Source: CAVTTH01 sp963737545 (GTDB taxonomy: Bacteria > Verrucomicrobiota > Verrucomicrobiia > Chthoniobacterales > UBA10450). Taken from it: a stretch of DNA of 64,000 nucleotides. Positions 25,866 through 35,283 of the stretch are shown here, in pieces. The stretch lies in contig CAVTTH010000001.1 in assembly GCA_963737545.1 (NCBI GenBank), forward strand, positions 248,001 through 312,000, in the 5' to 3' direction. A program made the translations under genes and the position numbers. The notes below the pieces were generated by a model. It saw only the letters and a list, made by a program, of their open reading frames with translations, had not been told where the DNA came from and searched no databases. How positions within the stretch are numbered: position 1 is the stretch's first letter; every line of letters starts with the position of its first letter.

Positions 25866-26069
25866 ATGCCCACTTACATTTACGAGACGACCGATACCAG
25901 CAGGCCACTCCGGCAGATCGAGATCAGGCAAAGCGTCCATGACGCCCCGCTCCACACGGATCCTGCCACCGGCGAAACCATCCGGCGCATCGTCTCCGCT
26001 GGTTATGGTATCATTGTTCGCGGCAGCTGGGTTGGCCCATCGGTCGGCTCCGTCGGTTCGCACGAATAA
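25866..26069 (+). CDS. FmdB-like small protein lacking zinc-ribbon cysteines
   Basis: A 67-residue protein beginning MPTYIYETT, the same opening as the FmdB/CxxC_CXXC_SSSS putative regulatory proteins (normally MPTYEYxCxxC). Here no cysteine is present in the whole protein, so it cannot bind zinc in the usual way. IEIRQSVHDAPLHTDPATGETIRRIVSAGYGI follows the family outline, in which P-T-G-E-x-V-R-R-x-I-S-G-G is typical. Function unknown. Confidence 0.7.
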   Translation: MPTYIYETTDTSRPLRQIEIRQSVHDAPLHTDPATGETIRRIVSAGYGIIVRGSWVGPSVGSVGSHE

Positions 26070-26180
26070 TCTTTTTTCGTCTGCGAGCCTTCCGGCTCCG
26101 ATTAACGAAGAGAAGAGAGCCGGCCAACTCCGCCAATCAGAATTCAGATTCTCTTGAGATTTGGATGACGAGGTATCTCT

Positions 26181-26949
26181 TCAGCCTTGGCTCTTCGCCG
26201 TGCGTTCGAGATGCGATGCGATTAGCTGAATCTCGCTTTGCTTCAGCTCCGGTTGCTGTTCTTGAATATAGCGAGCTACTTGATCTGCAGTGAAGACTCG
26301 CGCTTCAGTATTGCGCCAGTTGTTCTTGATCTTGCCGCGTCCCACAAAGACCACCAGCGGTTTAACCCACTGATCAATTCCACAATTTTCTTTGATGATG
26401 CGATTGACCTCAAGCGCGCTCCCACGGGCCTGTTTCAGGGAATCTTTCTCTTCGGCGTGCCCACCGATGAAAATCCCTTCGCCGTTCCGAAATTCGATTT
26501 CCCCCCCACGTACTCCGAAACTTCGTCTCAATCGCGAAAACCCCCGCCGGCCCTACCAGAACATGATCAATATTGTAGCTGTCTCGCTGAATATCGTGAA
26601 AGCAGCGGTAGCCCGCCGACCGCAGCTCCTCGAGTTGCTCAGCAACAAATCGCTCACCCGTTTCACCGCGGACGAGCGCACGGGCTCTCGGAATCAGCCT
26701 CAAGAACTTTATCGCCGCAACGCCTGTCGCGATGATTGCGGCGCTTACCCAGATCCGGAGCGATAGCGGATGCGGCGCCGTCGTCTCCACCCAAATTGCC
26801 AGACACATGGCCCAGAGCATCAGCGGCCCAAACACAATCCCAGTCAACTGATCGTCAACGAGTGCAGACCATCTTTCGTGGAGCGATTGCCCCGCTCTCC
26901 GCCGAACCTGTGGAAGCGACTCCGACCTCTTCTTCTTTGTGAACACCAT
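26181..26949 (-). CDS. NERD domain (nuclease-related) membrane protein, frameshifted
   Basis: A protein of about 256 residues: two N-terminal membrane helices (IVFGPLMLWAMCLAIWVE and IWVSAAIIATGVAAIKFL), then a NERD domain with GETGERFVAEQLEELRSAGYRCFHDIQRDSYNIDHVLVGPAGVFAIETK, the Asp and E-x-K core of a PD-(D/E)XK-type nuclease fold. Near 26505 the frame breaks in a run of seven G (minus strand): upstream reads FRSTWG, downstream resumes GEIEFRNGEGIFIGGHAEEKDSLKQA to the stop at 26181. The span is 3n+1. The start is the ATG at 26947-26949; an earlier one at 26973 is possible. Such proteins occur in phage-defence and stress loci. Confidence 0.8.
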
Positions 26950-27082
26950 GAGCCGGAACGCTGCGGATTCCATGCCACGGAGGCACGGAAGATGTTTGTC
27001 GAGGAGAGGTCATTCTGATTTATTCTCTGAATGCCTGACGAGTTGAAGGACTCCTAGGACGTACAAGTTTTCCGCAGAACAA

Positions 27083-28005
27083 ATGCCTAACCAATCATTC
27101 GGTGGCGAGTGGACTGAGCAGAAGCTACAAATTCTCAATCATATCTTACTGCCTACTGCAGAATTTTTCAGACCAATCCTGCCGCGAGGCATTTCGAGAC
27201 GATCTACGTCGATGCGTTTGCTGGTGGCGGCTTGATTCAGTCGCCGGCTGCCAAATCCAGATTGTTTGGGGAATTTGCCGAACCCGATGCGGCGAATTTT
27301 TTGGAGGGCAGCGCTGTCCGTGCGCTTCGGCATCATTTCGACCGCTACATATTCATCGAAAAGTCGGACGCACGCATCGTCGAGCTGAAGGAGCTGAGGG
27401 CACAATCAGTACTGCGGGACTCAATCGTCATTCGAAAAGGGGATGCAAATTCCGAACTAGAGGAGCCTGCACAAGGAAAGCTGCTAATTGAAAAAAACCC
27501 GGGCTGTTGTCTTTCTCGATCCTTACGGGATGCAGGTGAGCTTGGAGCACGATTGCAAATACTCGGTGGGACAAAGGCTGATCGATCTGTGGCTTCGTTA
27601 TTTCCTCTTAGGCCAAGCTGTGATGCGTTTACTGCAGTAAACAGGGCTGAACCATCAGCCTGGAATGGCAGACAAGCTCTCGGACCGAATCTTCGGGACA
27701 CACGATTGGTATGCACGATTTTATGTCACGGACCGGAATAGGCAGACTTTATTCGAGGACGAAATCATCTCGACATGCCGCGTTGCCAATCTGGCAAGCA
27801 GTCGCTGCGTTCATGATCGAACGGTGGGAAAACTGCGTTTCACGCTATCGAAAAAAAGCCAGGCATCCTACTTAATTCGCAAAACGTTCCGATTTATCTA
27901 TTTTGCTTTGCATCGGCGAATCCGAGGGGTGCACCGATAGCATTGAAGATTGCGGATCACTTGCTGAAAGAACTGAATCCTGAATGGCGGATCGATCTAA
28001 CATAG
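27083..28005 (+). pseudogene. three-Cys-motif partner protein TcmP, multiply frame-broken
   Basis: Successive frames reconstruct one protein of about 305 residues: MPNQSFGGEWTEQKLQILNH (27083), YCRIFQTNPAARHFETIYVD then AFAGGGLIQ (from 27154), FDRYIFIEKSDARIVELKEL and RKGDANSELEE, RAVVFLDPYGMQVSLE (from 27497), DRIFGTHDWYARFY, and FASANPRGAPIALKIADHLLKE to TAG at 28003-28005. These blocks fit TcmP, a family always encoded next to a three-Cys-motif (Gp37/Gp68) protein; its function is unknown. At least five frame changes are needed, yet motifs are intact, so sequence indels are as likely as decay. It overlaps the partner gene by 22 bases. Confidence 0.75.
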
Positions 28006-28709
28006 AATGGACTGAGGCGACGTGGAATCCGGTAACGGGCTGCACGAAGGTCAGCGCTGGCTGCAAGAATTGTTACGCGGAGCGGCTCGCGCTTGCGATT
28101 GCACGCAATGGGAAATCATCGTTACCGGCGCGGATTTCAGCGTCACGTTGCATGAGGATGTTCTCGATCTGCCCGAGTCCTTGGAAGACGCCGCGAAGGA
28201 TTTTCGTCAACTCGATGAGCGATCTTGTTTCATCCGGATGTCCCCCTTTGATTTCATTCGTCGAGTTTTCAAAACGATGAGTGAATTGTCCGCAACATAC
28301 ATTTCAGATTCTGACGAAGCGAAGCGATCGAGTGCGAGAGCTGAGCCGCAAAGCTTTTTCCTGGCCGCAGAATGTCTGGATGGGTGTGAGCGTGGAAGAT
28401 AGCCGAGTCTTCCAGCGCATCGATGATCTTGCGGGAAGTGCCAGCGGCGGTCCGGTTTCTTTCCTGCGAGCCGCTCATCGGGTCACTGGCCGGGATCGAT
28501 TTGAACGGACATTCATTGGGTGATCGTGGGCGGCGAGTCAGGATTCGCACTCTCGCCCAATGAAGATTGAATGGGTGCGGGAAATCTTTCGCGCCTGTCG
28601 GAAGCAGAATGTGCCGTTCTTTTTCAAACAATGGGGCGGGGTGCAAAAACATCGCACGGGCCGGTCGCTCGGCGGACGGACCTACGACGAAATGCCGAAA
28701 GCAGCCTAG
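27984..28709 (+). pseudogene. three-Cys-motif phage Gp37/Gp68-like protein (DUF5131), frame-broken
   Basis: The start MADRSNIEWTEATWNPVTGC, then TKVSAGCKNCYAERLA, carries three cysteines (C-x6-C-x2-C) as in the DUF5131 group, which resembles radical SAM cluster sites. Later family blocks occur in changing frames: TLHEDVLDLP, PRRIFVNSMSDL, PFDFIRRVFKTM, HTFQILTKRSDRVRELS, WPQNVWMGVSVEDSRVFQRIDDL, VRFLSCEPLIGSLAGIDL, HWVIVGGESG and MKIEWVREIFRACRKQNVPF to TAG at 28707. The full span is 3n bases (241 codons plus stop), so shifts compensate. This is the obligatory neighbour of TcmP. Confidence 0.78.
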
Positions 28710-28844
28710 CAGGCGCCCCATGCCAATTCCAAAATACGACGAGATCATGTTGGCGTTGCTGACTTGGCTAAACCGGAGGAAATCGGCAAAGCCTTCAGTC
28801 GCTCCCAAAAATATTATGCGATCGAGGAGCGTGACCCCAGATGA
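28710..28844 (+). other. unexplained open stretch after the DUF5131 stop
   Basis: In the same frame as the end of the DUF5131 gene, 44 sense codons follow its TAG and end at TGA (28842-28844), closing with LAKPEEIGKAFSRSQKYYAIEERDPR, which looks protein-like. In another frame an ATG at 28720 gives MPIPKYDEIMLALL, similar in style to the N-terminus of Mrr-type restriction proteins. Neither reading is a complete gene. It may be the broken remainder of a third gene between DUF5131 and DUF488. Confidence 0.3.
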
Positions 28845-28869
28845 GACACAAATCGCCGTGTCTTGATCT

Positions 28870-29273
28870 ATGAAAACTACGGTTAGAACGAAGTGTGTTT
28901 ATTCTGCTTATGACCCTCGTCGCGATGGCCTTCGAGTGTTGGCAACGCGCTTTCGTGGACGCGGTTTGCCGAAGGACAGATACGATGCGTGGGTAGCGAG
29001 TCTTGGTCCTACGGAAAAATTGTTACACGATGCTCAAGAGCGGCAAGATTGATTCGGGCCGAATTCTCCAAACGCTACCGAAAAGAACTCCTTGAACCCG
29101 CGGCCATAGACAAGCGAAACCGAGTGATAAAAAATCATGGCCAGAAGTTTACCCTCCGGCTCCTGCAAGCCATGGCGCAACGCATGCCGGTGACACTGCT
29201 CTGCCACTGCGCAGAGGATCAACCGCATTGTCATCGTCACATTCTGAAATCCGTGTTGGAGCGGAAAATTTAG
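28870..29273 (+). CDS. DUF488 family protein, frameshifted
   Basis: The first part MKTTVRTKCVYSAYDPRRDGLRVLATRFRGRGLPKDRYDAWVASLGPTEKLLHDAQ matches the start of DUF488 (RT-KRVY...DGLRVLV-R-WPRG). Near 29040 the frame breaks and continues AEFSKRYRKELLEPAAIDKRNRVIKNHGQKFTLRLLQAMAQRMPVTLLCHCAEDQPHCHRHILKSVLERKI, the C-terminal half with the conserved LLCHCAEDQPHCHRH. The span is 3n+2 bases. About 134 residues in total. The biochemical role of DUF488 is unknown. It follows the TcmP/DUF5131 pair on the same strand. Confidence 0.8.
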
Positions 29274-29306
29274 ATTCACCTGACGAGCCGGCGGCTCATC
29301 CCTACC

Positions 29307-29627
29307 TCAGTAACCCAATTCCGCTTTCCTTTGCGCGGCGGTCGGCAAGGGATCCTTTTTCGTCTCGATCGCACCCTGGCCCGCCTCTTTTACCCGTCCG
29401 GCCTCAGTCGCGTTGAATTCAATGTCCGCTTGAAATTCCGGCGGAAGGTCTCCTTCGGCGTAGATGGCGTGCACCGGACATACGTCCACGCAAGCCATGC
29501 AATCTATGCACTCCTCCGGGTGAATAATAAGTTGACGATCCAACTCATAAAAGCACGCCACCGGGCATACCTCTACACAGTCGGTGAACTTGCATCCCAC
29601 ACATTTATTGGTAACGACATGCGCCAT
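29307..29627 (-). CDS. seven-iron ferredoxin (4Fe-4S/3Fe-4S)
   Basis: A 106-residue FdxA-like ferredoxin, an electron carrier. The N-terminal cluster site C9-x-G-C12-x5-C17-x3-C21 is in VTNKCVGCKFTDCVEVCPVACF and the second in CIDCMACVDVCPVHAI (C-x2-C-x2-C-x3-C). The long C-terminal tail (PPEFQADIEFNATEAGRVKEAGQ...) is standard for this group. The gene is intact and of normal length, in contrast to the frame-broken genes just beside it. Confidence 0.95.
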   Translation of the reverse strand: MAHVVTNKCVGCKFTDCVEVCPVACFYELDRQLIIHPEECIDCMACVDVCPVHAIYAEGDLPPEFQADIEFNATEAGRVKEAGQGAIETKKDPLPTAAQRKAELGY

Positions 29628-29756
29628 AAATCATTTCTGTTTCAGGTTCATCGGGCTTACGGCGATTAAGCTGGACGAGTGGTGCTGGTGACGCAAGCAG
29701 TGCTTTGGAAACAGCGAATTTGGAACAGTGCAGTCGAAGACCCCAATTTGATTCGG

Positions 29757-29835
29757 TGCAATTCGCGCTGTGATTCACAAACTGGATCGCGAAACAAACC
29801 GCGATCCCAAGTGCGACGCTGCCGATATCCAACCC
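29757..29835 (-). pseudogene. relic of an ABC permease N-terminus
   Basis: On the minus strand this 78-base stretch encodes DIGSVALGIAVCFAIQFVNH then SAN, matching NIASVALGVAVFLAIQVANH-SAN at the start of the permease gene at 22.4-25.0 kb. The two DNA stretches (29758-29835 and 24863-24940) align without gaps at roughly three quarters identity, and differences are mostly synonymous or conservative. The rest of the permease is absent. It lies between tRNA-Lys and the ferredoxin gene. Confidence 0.7.
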
Positions 29836-29850
29836 ACGAGGCTGCGAAAG

Positions 29851-29923
<73 letters not shown>

Positions 29924-30125
29924 AAAACGTTTTAGCGTCGGTCGCGGCGTGAAGTTTCTTACACTGTTCCCAAATCGCAATCGGAAAATCGATCGGCGAT
30001 CTGGCGCCATCTACATTTCCTCCTCCGCTGGGACGCTCAATCGCGGGTTGTCTGGCCTCTCGATATCGAACGGCGCGAATCGCCGAATCAGTCGCCGATA
30101 TTCTCGCAGAGAACTGCGCTCGCCG

Positions 30126-31424
30126 TCAGAAAATGAACATTCCAATCGCTGCGCCAAACATGGCGATTGCTGTCATTCCCACCACCAGCCGTGCGAGCAG
30201 CGGACTCGGCTGCTCCCGCATGATTTTCCGGTCGGAAGCCACGATCAGAATGCCGACTAGCAGAAAGGGAGCGACAAGACCGCTAAGGATCGCGGCCCAG
30301 TAGAGGGCTTTCATCGGACTCGTGTCTGTAAAGTCGAGGGCGATGCCGGTCAGGCTGGAGAGGATGATTACGCTATAAAATGAAGGCGCCGCGTGGAATC
30401 GTCTGTGCAACCCGTCCTTCCAGCGAAAAGTTTCCGCGAGCGCATAGGCGGACGAAGTGATTAGAGTCGGAATTGCCACGAGGCCGACGCCGACGATTCC
30501 AATCGTGAAAAGCGTCATCGCCAACGGGCCGGCCAGCGGTTTCAGAGCGGCCGCCGCATCACGCGTGGTATCGATATTGGTGATGCCATTACCATGCAGC
30601 GTTATCGCGGTGGTCAGGATAATGAAATACATCGCGAGATTTGAGAACAGGGTGCCGAAGCCGACATCCAGCCGGCGTGCACTCAATCGTTTCGCGTCCT
30701 CCTCGAATCCATCGGAGTGCGCGACAGGACAAGGGTCGCGCTTTTCTTCCATCTCCAGCGATGCCTGCCAAAAGAACAAATAGGGACTGATGGTGGCTCC
30801 GAGGATGGCCACCAGCCCGGCCCATGCGGCACGCCCCGTGGGCCAGCTTGGCAGGAAGGTTTCGTGCAGGATGAAATTCCAGTCCGGACGAATAACCAAC
30901 GCCGTCAGCATGTAGGTGAGCAAACTGAGCGCGAACCATTTCAAGATATTCGCGATCCTGCGGTAGCGAAGGAAGATGGTGCCGAGCCCGATGATGACGC
31001 CGAAGAAGACGACGTAGTAGTGGGAATTCAGACCGCTCAGCATCTCGCCCGCGTCCGCCATGGCCGAGAGATCGGCACCGACTGTGATCGTGTTCGTGAT
31101 CAATAATGCGACTGCGACTGCGGCCACGAGTGGTCGTGGAAATTTTTCAGTGAGTGCGCGGGCGAGGCCCCGGCCGGTGACCAACCCGATGCGCGCGCAC
31201 ATCATCTGGATCGCGGCGATGAGCGGCCAGGTGATGAACGCGGTCCACAGGATCGAAGTGCCAAGCTGCGCGCCTACGACAGAGTAGGTACCGATGGAGG
31301 AAGGATCGTCATCGGCTGCACCGGTAATTAATCCTGGTCCGAGAAAGGCGAAGAATCGCCGGAGGCGACCTGGCTCGGGTTGGTCGGTTCGCAGTCGCGC
31401 CGGTACCGCCTCTGAAGTTTGCAC
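30126..31424 (-). CDS. Nramp family divalent metal transporter (atypical)
   Basis: A 432-residue membrane protein with about eleven hydrophobic segments. The first helix motif reads GPGLITGAADDDPSSIGTYS where canonical Mn/Fe Nramps have DPGN, and helix 6 reads GATISPYLFFWQASLEMEE in place of the MPH-type site. So it belongs to the broad Nramp superfamily, but metal choice is uncertain; such variants may carry other ions such as Mg2+. Length is normal. It stands alone, with tRNA-Lys about 200 bases downstream. Confidence 0.88.
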   Translation of the reverse strand: MQTSEAVPARLRTDQPEPGRLRRFFAFLGPGLITGAADDDPSSIGTYSVVGAQLGTSILWTAFITWPLIAAIQMMCARIGLVTGRGLARALTEKFPRPLVAAVAVALLITNTITVGADLSAMADAGEMLSGLNSHYYVVFFGVIIGLGTIFLRYRRIANILKWFALSLLTYMLTALVIRPDWNFILHETFLPSWPTGRAAWAGLVAILGATISPYLFFWQASLEMEEKRDPCPVAHSDGFEEDAKRLSARRLDVGFGTLFSNLAMYFIILTTAITLHGNGITNIDTTRDAAAALKPLAGPLAMTLFTIGIVGVGLVAIPTLITSSAYALAETFRWKDGLHRRFHAAPSFYSVIILSSLTGIALDFTDTSPMKALYWAAILSGLVAPFLLVGILIVASDRKIMREQPSPLLARLVVGMTAIAMFGAAIGMFIF

Positions 31425-31460
31425 AATTGATAGCGGGAGGCGTTGATGGCCTCTCGCGGT

Positions 31461-31837
31461 TTAGTTGCCAGTGAATTCCTCGATGCACTTGGTCAGCGCG
31501 TCAGGCTGGCCGGTTTTGCAATAAAGAAGTGCCCGGCAATCATCGCTCCGTTCGCGGTCGTTTCCTCCGGCGAGACGATCGCGGTGAGAAAGACCACCGG
31601 AACGCTCTGAAGTTCCCGGTCGGATTTGATTTGCGCGGCTAAATGGCCGCCATCGATCTCTGGCATCATGACGTCGAGAAAAATGAGATCGGGATGAAAG
31701 TGGCGAGCGGTCGCAAGAGCGCGGCTGGCGTGATTTTCGGTGCAGACTGAGTAATCACCGGAGCGTTCGAGATTTATTTTCATTGTGCGGGTGATGCTGG
31801 GTTCATCGTCGATGACGAGGATGCGTTTCGTTTTCAT
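31461..31837 (-). CDS. single-domain response regulator, frameshifted at the 3' end
   Basis: About 125 residues: MKTKRILVIDDEPSITRTMK, phospho-acceptor Asp in LIFLDVMMPEIDGG, and conserved Lys in FFIAKPASL. Near 31498 the frame changes; the last part ALTKCIEEFTGN ends at TAA (31463-31461). The span is 3n+2. There is no output domain. As read, the frame is open from the upstream kinase into this protein, so it could also be the receiver part of a hybrid kinase. Confidence 0.8.
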
Positions 31838-32890
31838 GGATGTTTGCCTGGTTGTTGTTGGCTGTGCTGGGAAGTGAATGGTGACACGCGCGCCACCCTC
31901 GGGTCGGTTGGTCAGGCGCAGCGTGCCGCCGTGAAGTTGGACGATCTGCCGGGCGACGGAGAGGCCGAGGCCGGTGCCCTCGTCCGACCGGCTTGGTGGT
32001 AAAGAAGGGTTCGAAAAGTTTGGTTGGTGCGATACGGAAATGCCGGGCCCGGTGTCGTCGATCTCGGCGGTGAAACCCCGCCGCGCTCGACGCTGGCTCC
32101 GCAAGGGAGATCGTGCCCGTTTCGGGGGTGGCCTGAATCGCATTCAAGAGCACGTTCACGAGCGCCTGTTCCAGCTTGTTCCGATCAAGCAAGAGCTCGC
32201 GGCGATGGCCCACACCAGTGGCAGACGACGGCAAATGCTTGCGCACGATTTCGTGTTTGACGAAGCGAAGAGCTCGCTCGGCGACGATATGGAAATCGTC
32301 TGGCTGGAGCGAAAGCGCAGCGGGACGGGCGAACTCCAGCAACTCGCTGATCACGACGATTGGCGCGCTCGACGGCGTATCCGCAAGTTCTCCATCATTG
32401 CCGCGCCATCGGGCTCGCTTGGCGGAATGACCTCGGCCAGATAATCCGCGATCATGGTGATGGTCATGAGCGGATTCTTCACCTCGTGGGCGACCCCGGC
32501 GGCGAGGCGTCCGATTGATTCGAGTTTGTCCGCCTCGATAAAGTGCATCCTGGCGGCTTCGAGCTCCGCGTTAGCTTTGAACAGCGAAGCGGTGCGCTGC
32601 CTGACCCGCTCTTCGAGTTCGGCCTGAAGCCGGCGGAGCGCCGACAAAACCTGAACGACGACACCGTAGATCAACGCGAGCATCGCAGCATTCCAGTAAG
32701 GCAGGAGTGGGTGTAGTTCGGAGGGGCTCAGTGCCGAGTCGCCAACGAGCCAGGCAGCTGCGCTCAGCAGTCCAATGAACCAGCCGTCCACCCGGCCCGC
32801 GTACCAAGTGGCGATGGCCACTGGCGCCAGATAAAATAACGCCAGCGAAAAATCACCCGTGACGTAGTCGAACCAGCCGATCATGGCCAC
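31838..32890 (-). pseudogene. membrane sensor histidine kinase, frame-broken
   Basis: Pieces in different frames build one kinase. The N-terminal part has four hydrophobic segments (FDYVTGDFSLALFYLAPVAIATWYAG..., an MHYT/5TM-like anchor) and a HisKA site FIEADKLESIGRLAAGVAHEVKNPLMTI (32351-32890). Next comes SELLEFARPAALSLQPDD and NKLEQALVNVLLNAIQATPE (32090-32354), then the ATP-binding G boxes DDTGPGIS and GTGLGLSVARQIVQLHGGTL. At least three frame changes are required. The open frame begins at GTG 32890; a stop just upstream may itself come from a frame change, because family-like sequence continues before it. Confidence 0.75.
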
Positions 32891-33068
32891 GAGTCCAACG
32901 GCCAGCGCAGTGACGGTAGCCTCGCGAGATGCGAGCCGGTTTGTGGTCCATATTCAAGAGAGCCGGTAGCGGACTAGTGATCGCGTTCACGAATCGTGTC
33001 GGTATTGATGGATCCCACTCCCTAAGCGACATTTCGGCTGGCGGTATCCGCTTCAGAGCCGAACTGAG

Positions 33069-33085
33069 ATAGGCATCGCGCCTAT
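33069..33085. repeat. 17-bp palindrome ATAGGC-N5-GCCTAT, copy 1
   Basis: Arms ATAGGC and GCCTAT around ATCGC. Two more copies with the same arms and 5-base spacer lie at 35210 and 36205. Confidence 0.7.
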
Positions 33086-33130
33086 GCCATCACTCGCGTT
33101 TGTCGCGGCGCGGCTATAAAATAGTGATTG

Positions 33131-34518
33131 ATGCGCTGGCCGCCGCCCATCCGAATCACCGCTCCTCTGGTCGCGCTTATCTTCGGACTGGTGACGACGT
33201 GGTTTGATTATCGTCTGAATCTGGACCTCGACCTTGCCCGACATCTTCGAGGAGATCCGCGAACGTGCGGAATCCAGTGGCAGTCGTCTCGCGCGTGCGA
33301 GCGGTCCGCTATTTGTCTCGGGTGACCGAAACGGTTTGCAGGCGGTGGTGGAAGCGATTCCCGGATGTGCCGCAAGTCCAAATCGTCGGCGTCGTCGATG
33401 AAAGCGGACGGATCGTGGCGGACAGCACCGGCACCTTGCGCGGACAACCTGCGGTAGAGCACATCGTTGGCTCCGGCGGCGGCGCTGATCAACGCAGCCG
33501 GACGAGCCCGCGATTCAGCATCGTGAGGACGACGCAGGCGGTGGCAAGTGCGCATCCGTTCCGGATCGGCGGGCGCGGCACGGGTTGGGCGCTTCAGGTC
33601 TTCGACCGCGACTGAAGCCATCGCCGCCGCGCGGGCGGACGCGCGCACGCAACTTGGCTGGATGGCCTCGGCCATGGCACTGTTGAGCTTCGCGTTGTGG
33701 GCGGTGTTGCACTTCACATTCGCGACGCGGCTCGGCCGACTCGCGGACGGCGTCCTCTCGTTTGGCGAGGGAAGAACAGAAGCGCCTCCGCGACTCTCGG
33801 GTGGCGACGAAGTCGGCAAACTGTCCGAGAGCGATTTCCACGATGGCGGCGAAATTGCGCGAGCGCGAGGTGGAGCAAGTGCGGCTCGAGCGCGAGGTGC
33901 TGGAGATTTCGGAAGGCGAACGCCGCCGCATCGGCCATGACTTGCACGACAGCCTCGGCCAGCGGCTCACCGCCGCTTCGATGACAACGAACGCGTTCAT
34001 CGGCGTGCTGAAAGCGGACGCGCCCGCGTTGGCGGAGCGCGGCGAGGATATTGGGCGGCAGCTGCGCGAGGCCATCGCGGAAGTGCGCTCGCTATCGCAT
34101 GGCCTCGCACCAGTGGCGCTGTTGGACGACGGGCTGATGGCTGCGCTCACTTCGCTCGCCGAAGACACGAGCCGCGGCGGAGCCGTGCGTTGCGTCTTCG
34201 ATTGCGCGGAGCCGGTGCAGCGTAACGGATACGGAGATCGCTGACCACCTCTACCGTATCGCGCAGGAAGCTGTGAACAACGCGCTCAAGCACGCCGCCC
34301 CCTCGGAAATTCGTATCGCTCTCGAATGCCGCGACCACGCTCTGATGCTGGAGGTGGACGACGACGGCGGCGGCTTCGACGAAACTGCGCTACTGGCCGA
34401 CGGCATTGGCCTGCGCGTGATGCGTTACCGCGCCCGGCTCATCGATGGCGATCTGGGAATCGGCTCGCCACCGGCCGGGGGCACGCGTATCTCTTGCCGT
34501 GTGAAATTGCCCGCATGA
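33131..34518 (+). pseudogene. NarX-type sensor histidine kinase, frame-broken
   Basis: Segments in several frames: membrane start MRWPPPIRITAPLVALIFGLVTTWFDYRL, a periplasmic part with VQIVGVVDESGRIVADSTGTLRG (33360-33450), a second helix MASAMALLSFALWAVLHFTF and HAMP-like RLGRLADGVLSFGEG, then a HisKA_3 dimerisation site GERRRIGHDLHDSLGQRL (about 33920) and the ATPase part ITEIADHLYRIAQEAVNNALKH...DGIGLRVMRYRARLIDG to TGA at 34516-34518. The span is 3n+2 with several shifts. The stop overlaps the response-regulator start (ATGA), the usual NarX/NarL-type pair. Confidence 0.78.
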
Positions 34519-35213
34519 AGTACTGCCAAAGGCAAATCGAAATCGTCCGCCAAATCCCGAATCCTGCTCGTGGACGACCACCGGATGGTGCTCAACGGCT
34601 ACAAACTCATGCTCGAAGCCGAACCGGACCTCGTCGTCTGCGCCACTGCTACGAGCGTGCCGAGGCGCTCGCCGCCGTCGAGAGCACGCGGCCGGACCTC
34701 GTCGTCACCGACCTGACCATGGCGGGGCGGGGCGGCATTGACTTGATTAAGGATCTCCTCGCGCTGTACCCGACGCTGCTCATTCTCGTCTGTTCGATGC
34801 ACGATGAAACGCTTTACGCCGAGCGCGCGCTGCGAGCCGGCGCGAAAGGATACGTGATGAAGGACGCTGACGGCCCTACGTTCCTCGCCGCCATCCGTCG
34901 CGTGCTCGGTGGGCAACTTTATATGAGTGCAAAGCTCGCCGCTCGCGTGCTCGACGCCTTTGCCGGGTCGCGCCAACGCGAGGGCCAGGCGCTCCTGGAA
35001 AAACTTAGCGACCGCGAGTTGGAAGTGTTCCGTCTTTTCGGAGAGGGCAAGACGGCGAAGGAAATCGCCGGGCAGCTTAACCTCAGCCCGAAGACGGTGT
35101 CGGTGCACCGCGATCACATTCGGGAGAAGCTCGAGTTCCACACGAGCGCGGAGATGATTCGCCAGGCAGTGCGTTACGTGGAGACCGAGCACCTCGGCGG
35201 CGCAGCCGAGTAG
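34515..35213 (+). CDS. NarL/FixJ-type response regulator, two compensating frame breaks
   Basis: The C-terminal two thirds are intact: phospho-acceptor LVVTDLTMAGRGG, conserved Lys in GAKGYVMKDADG, and a LuxR-type helix-turn-helix LSDRELEVFRLFGEGKTAKEIAGQLNLSPKTVSVHRDHIREKL. The N-terminus RILLVDDHRMVLNGYKLMLEAEPDLVVC is in another frame (34555-34650). The total span is exactly 3n bases (232 codons plus stop), so a shift near 34550 is undone near 34650. It should regulate promoters in response to the overlapping kinase. Confidence 0.87.
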   Translation: MKYCQRQIEIVRQIPNPARGRPPDGAQRLQTHARSRTGPRRLRHCYERAEALAAVESTRPDLVVTDLTMAGRGGIDLIKDLLALYPTLLILVCSMHDETLYAERALRAGAKGYVMKDADGPTFLAAIRRVLGGQLYMSAKLAARVLDAFAGSRQREGQALLEKLSDRELEVFRLFGEGKTAKEIAGQLNLSPKTVSVHRDHIREKLEFHTSAEMIRQAVRYVETEHLGGAAE

Positions 35214-35226
35214 GCTCTTCGCCTAT
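35210..35226. repeat. 17-bp palindrome GTAGGC-N5-GCCTAT, copy 2
   Basis: Arms GTAGGC and GCCTAT around TCTTC, with one arm mismatch. It contains the TAG stop of the response regulator. Confidence 0.65.
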
Positions 35227-35283
35227 CTGCGTTAGGCACCGGGCCGATTTCGCGGCAGGCCCCGATGCGGCATCCTCGAACGC

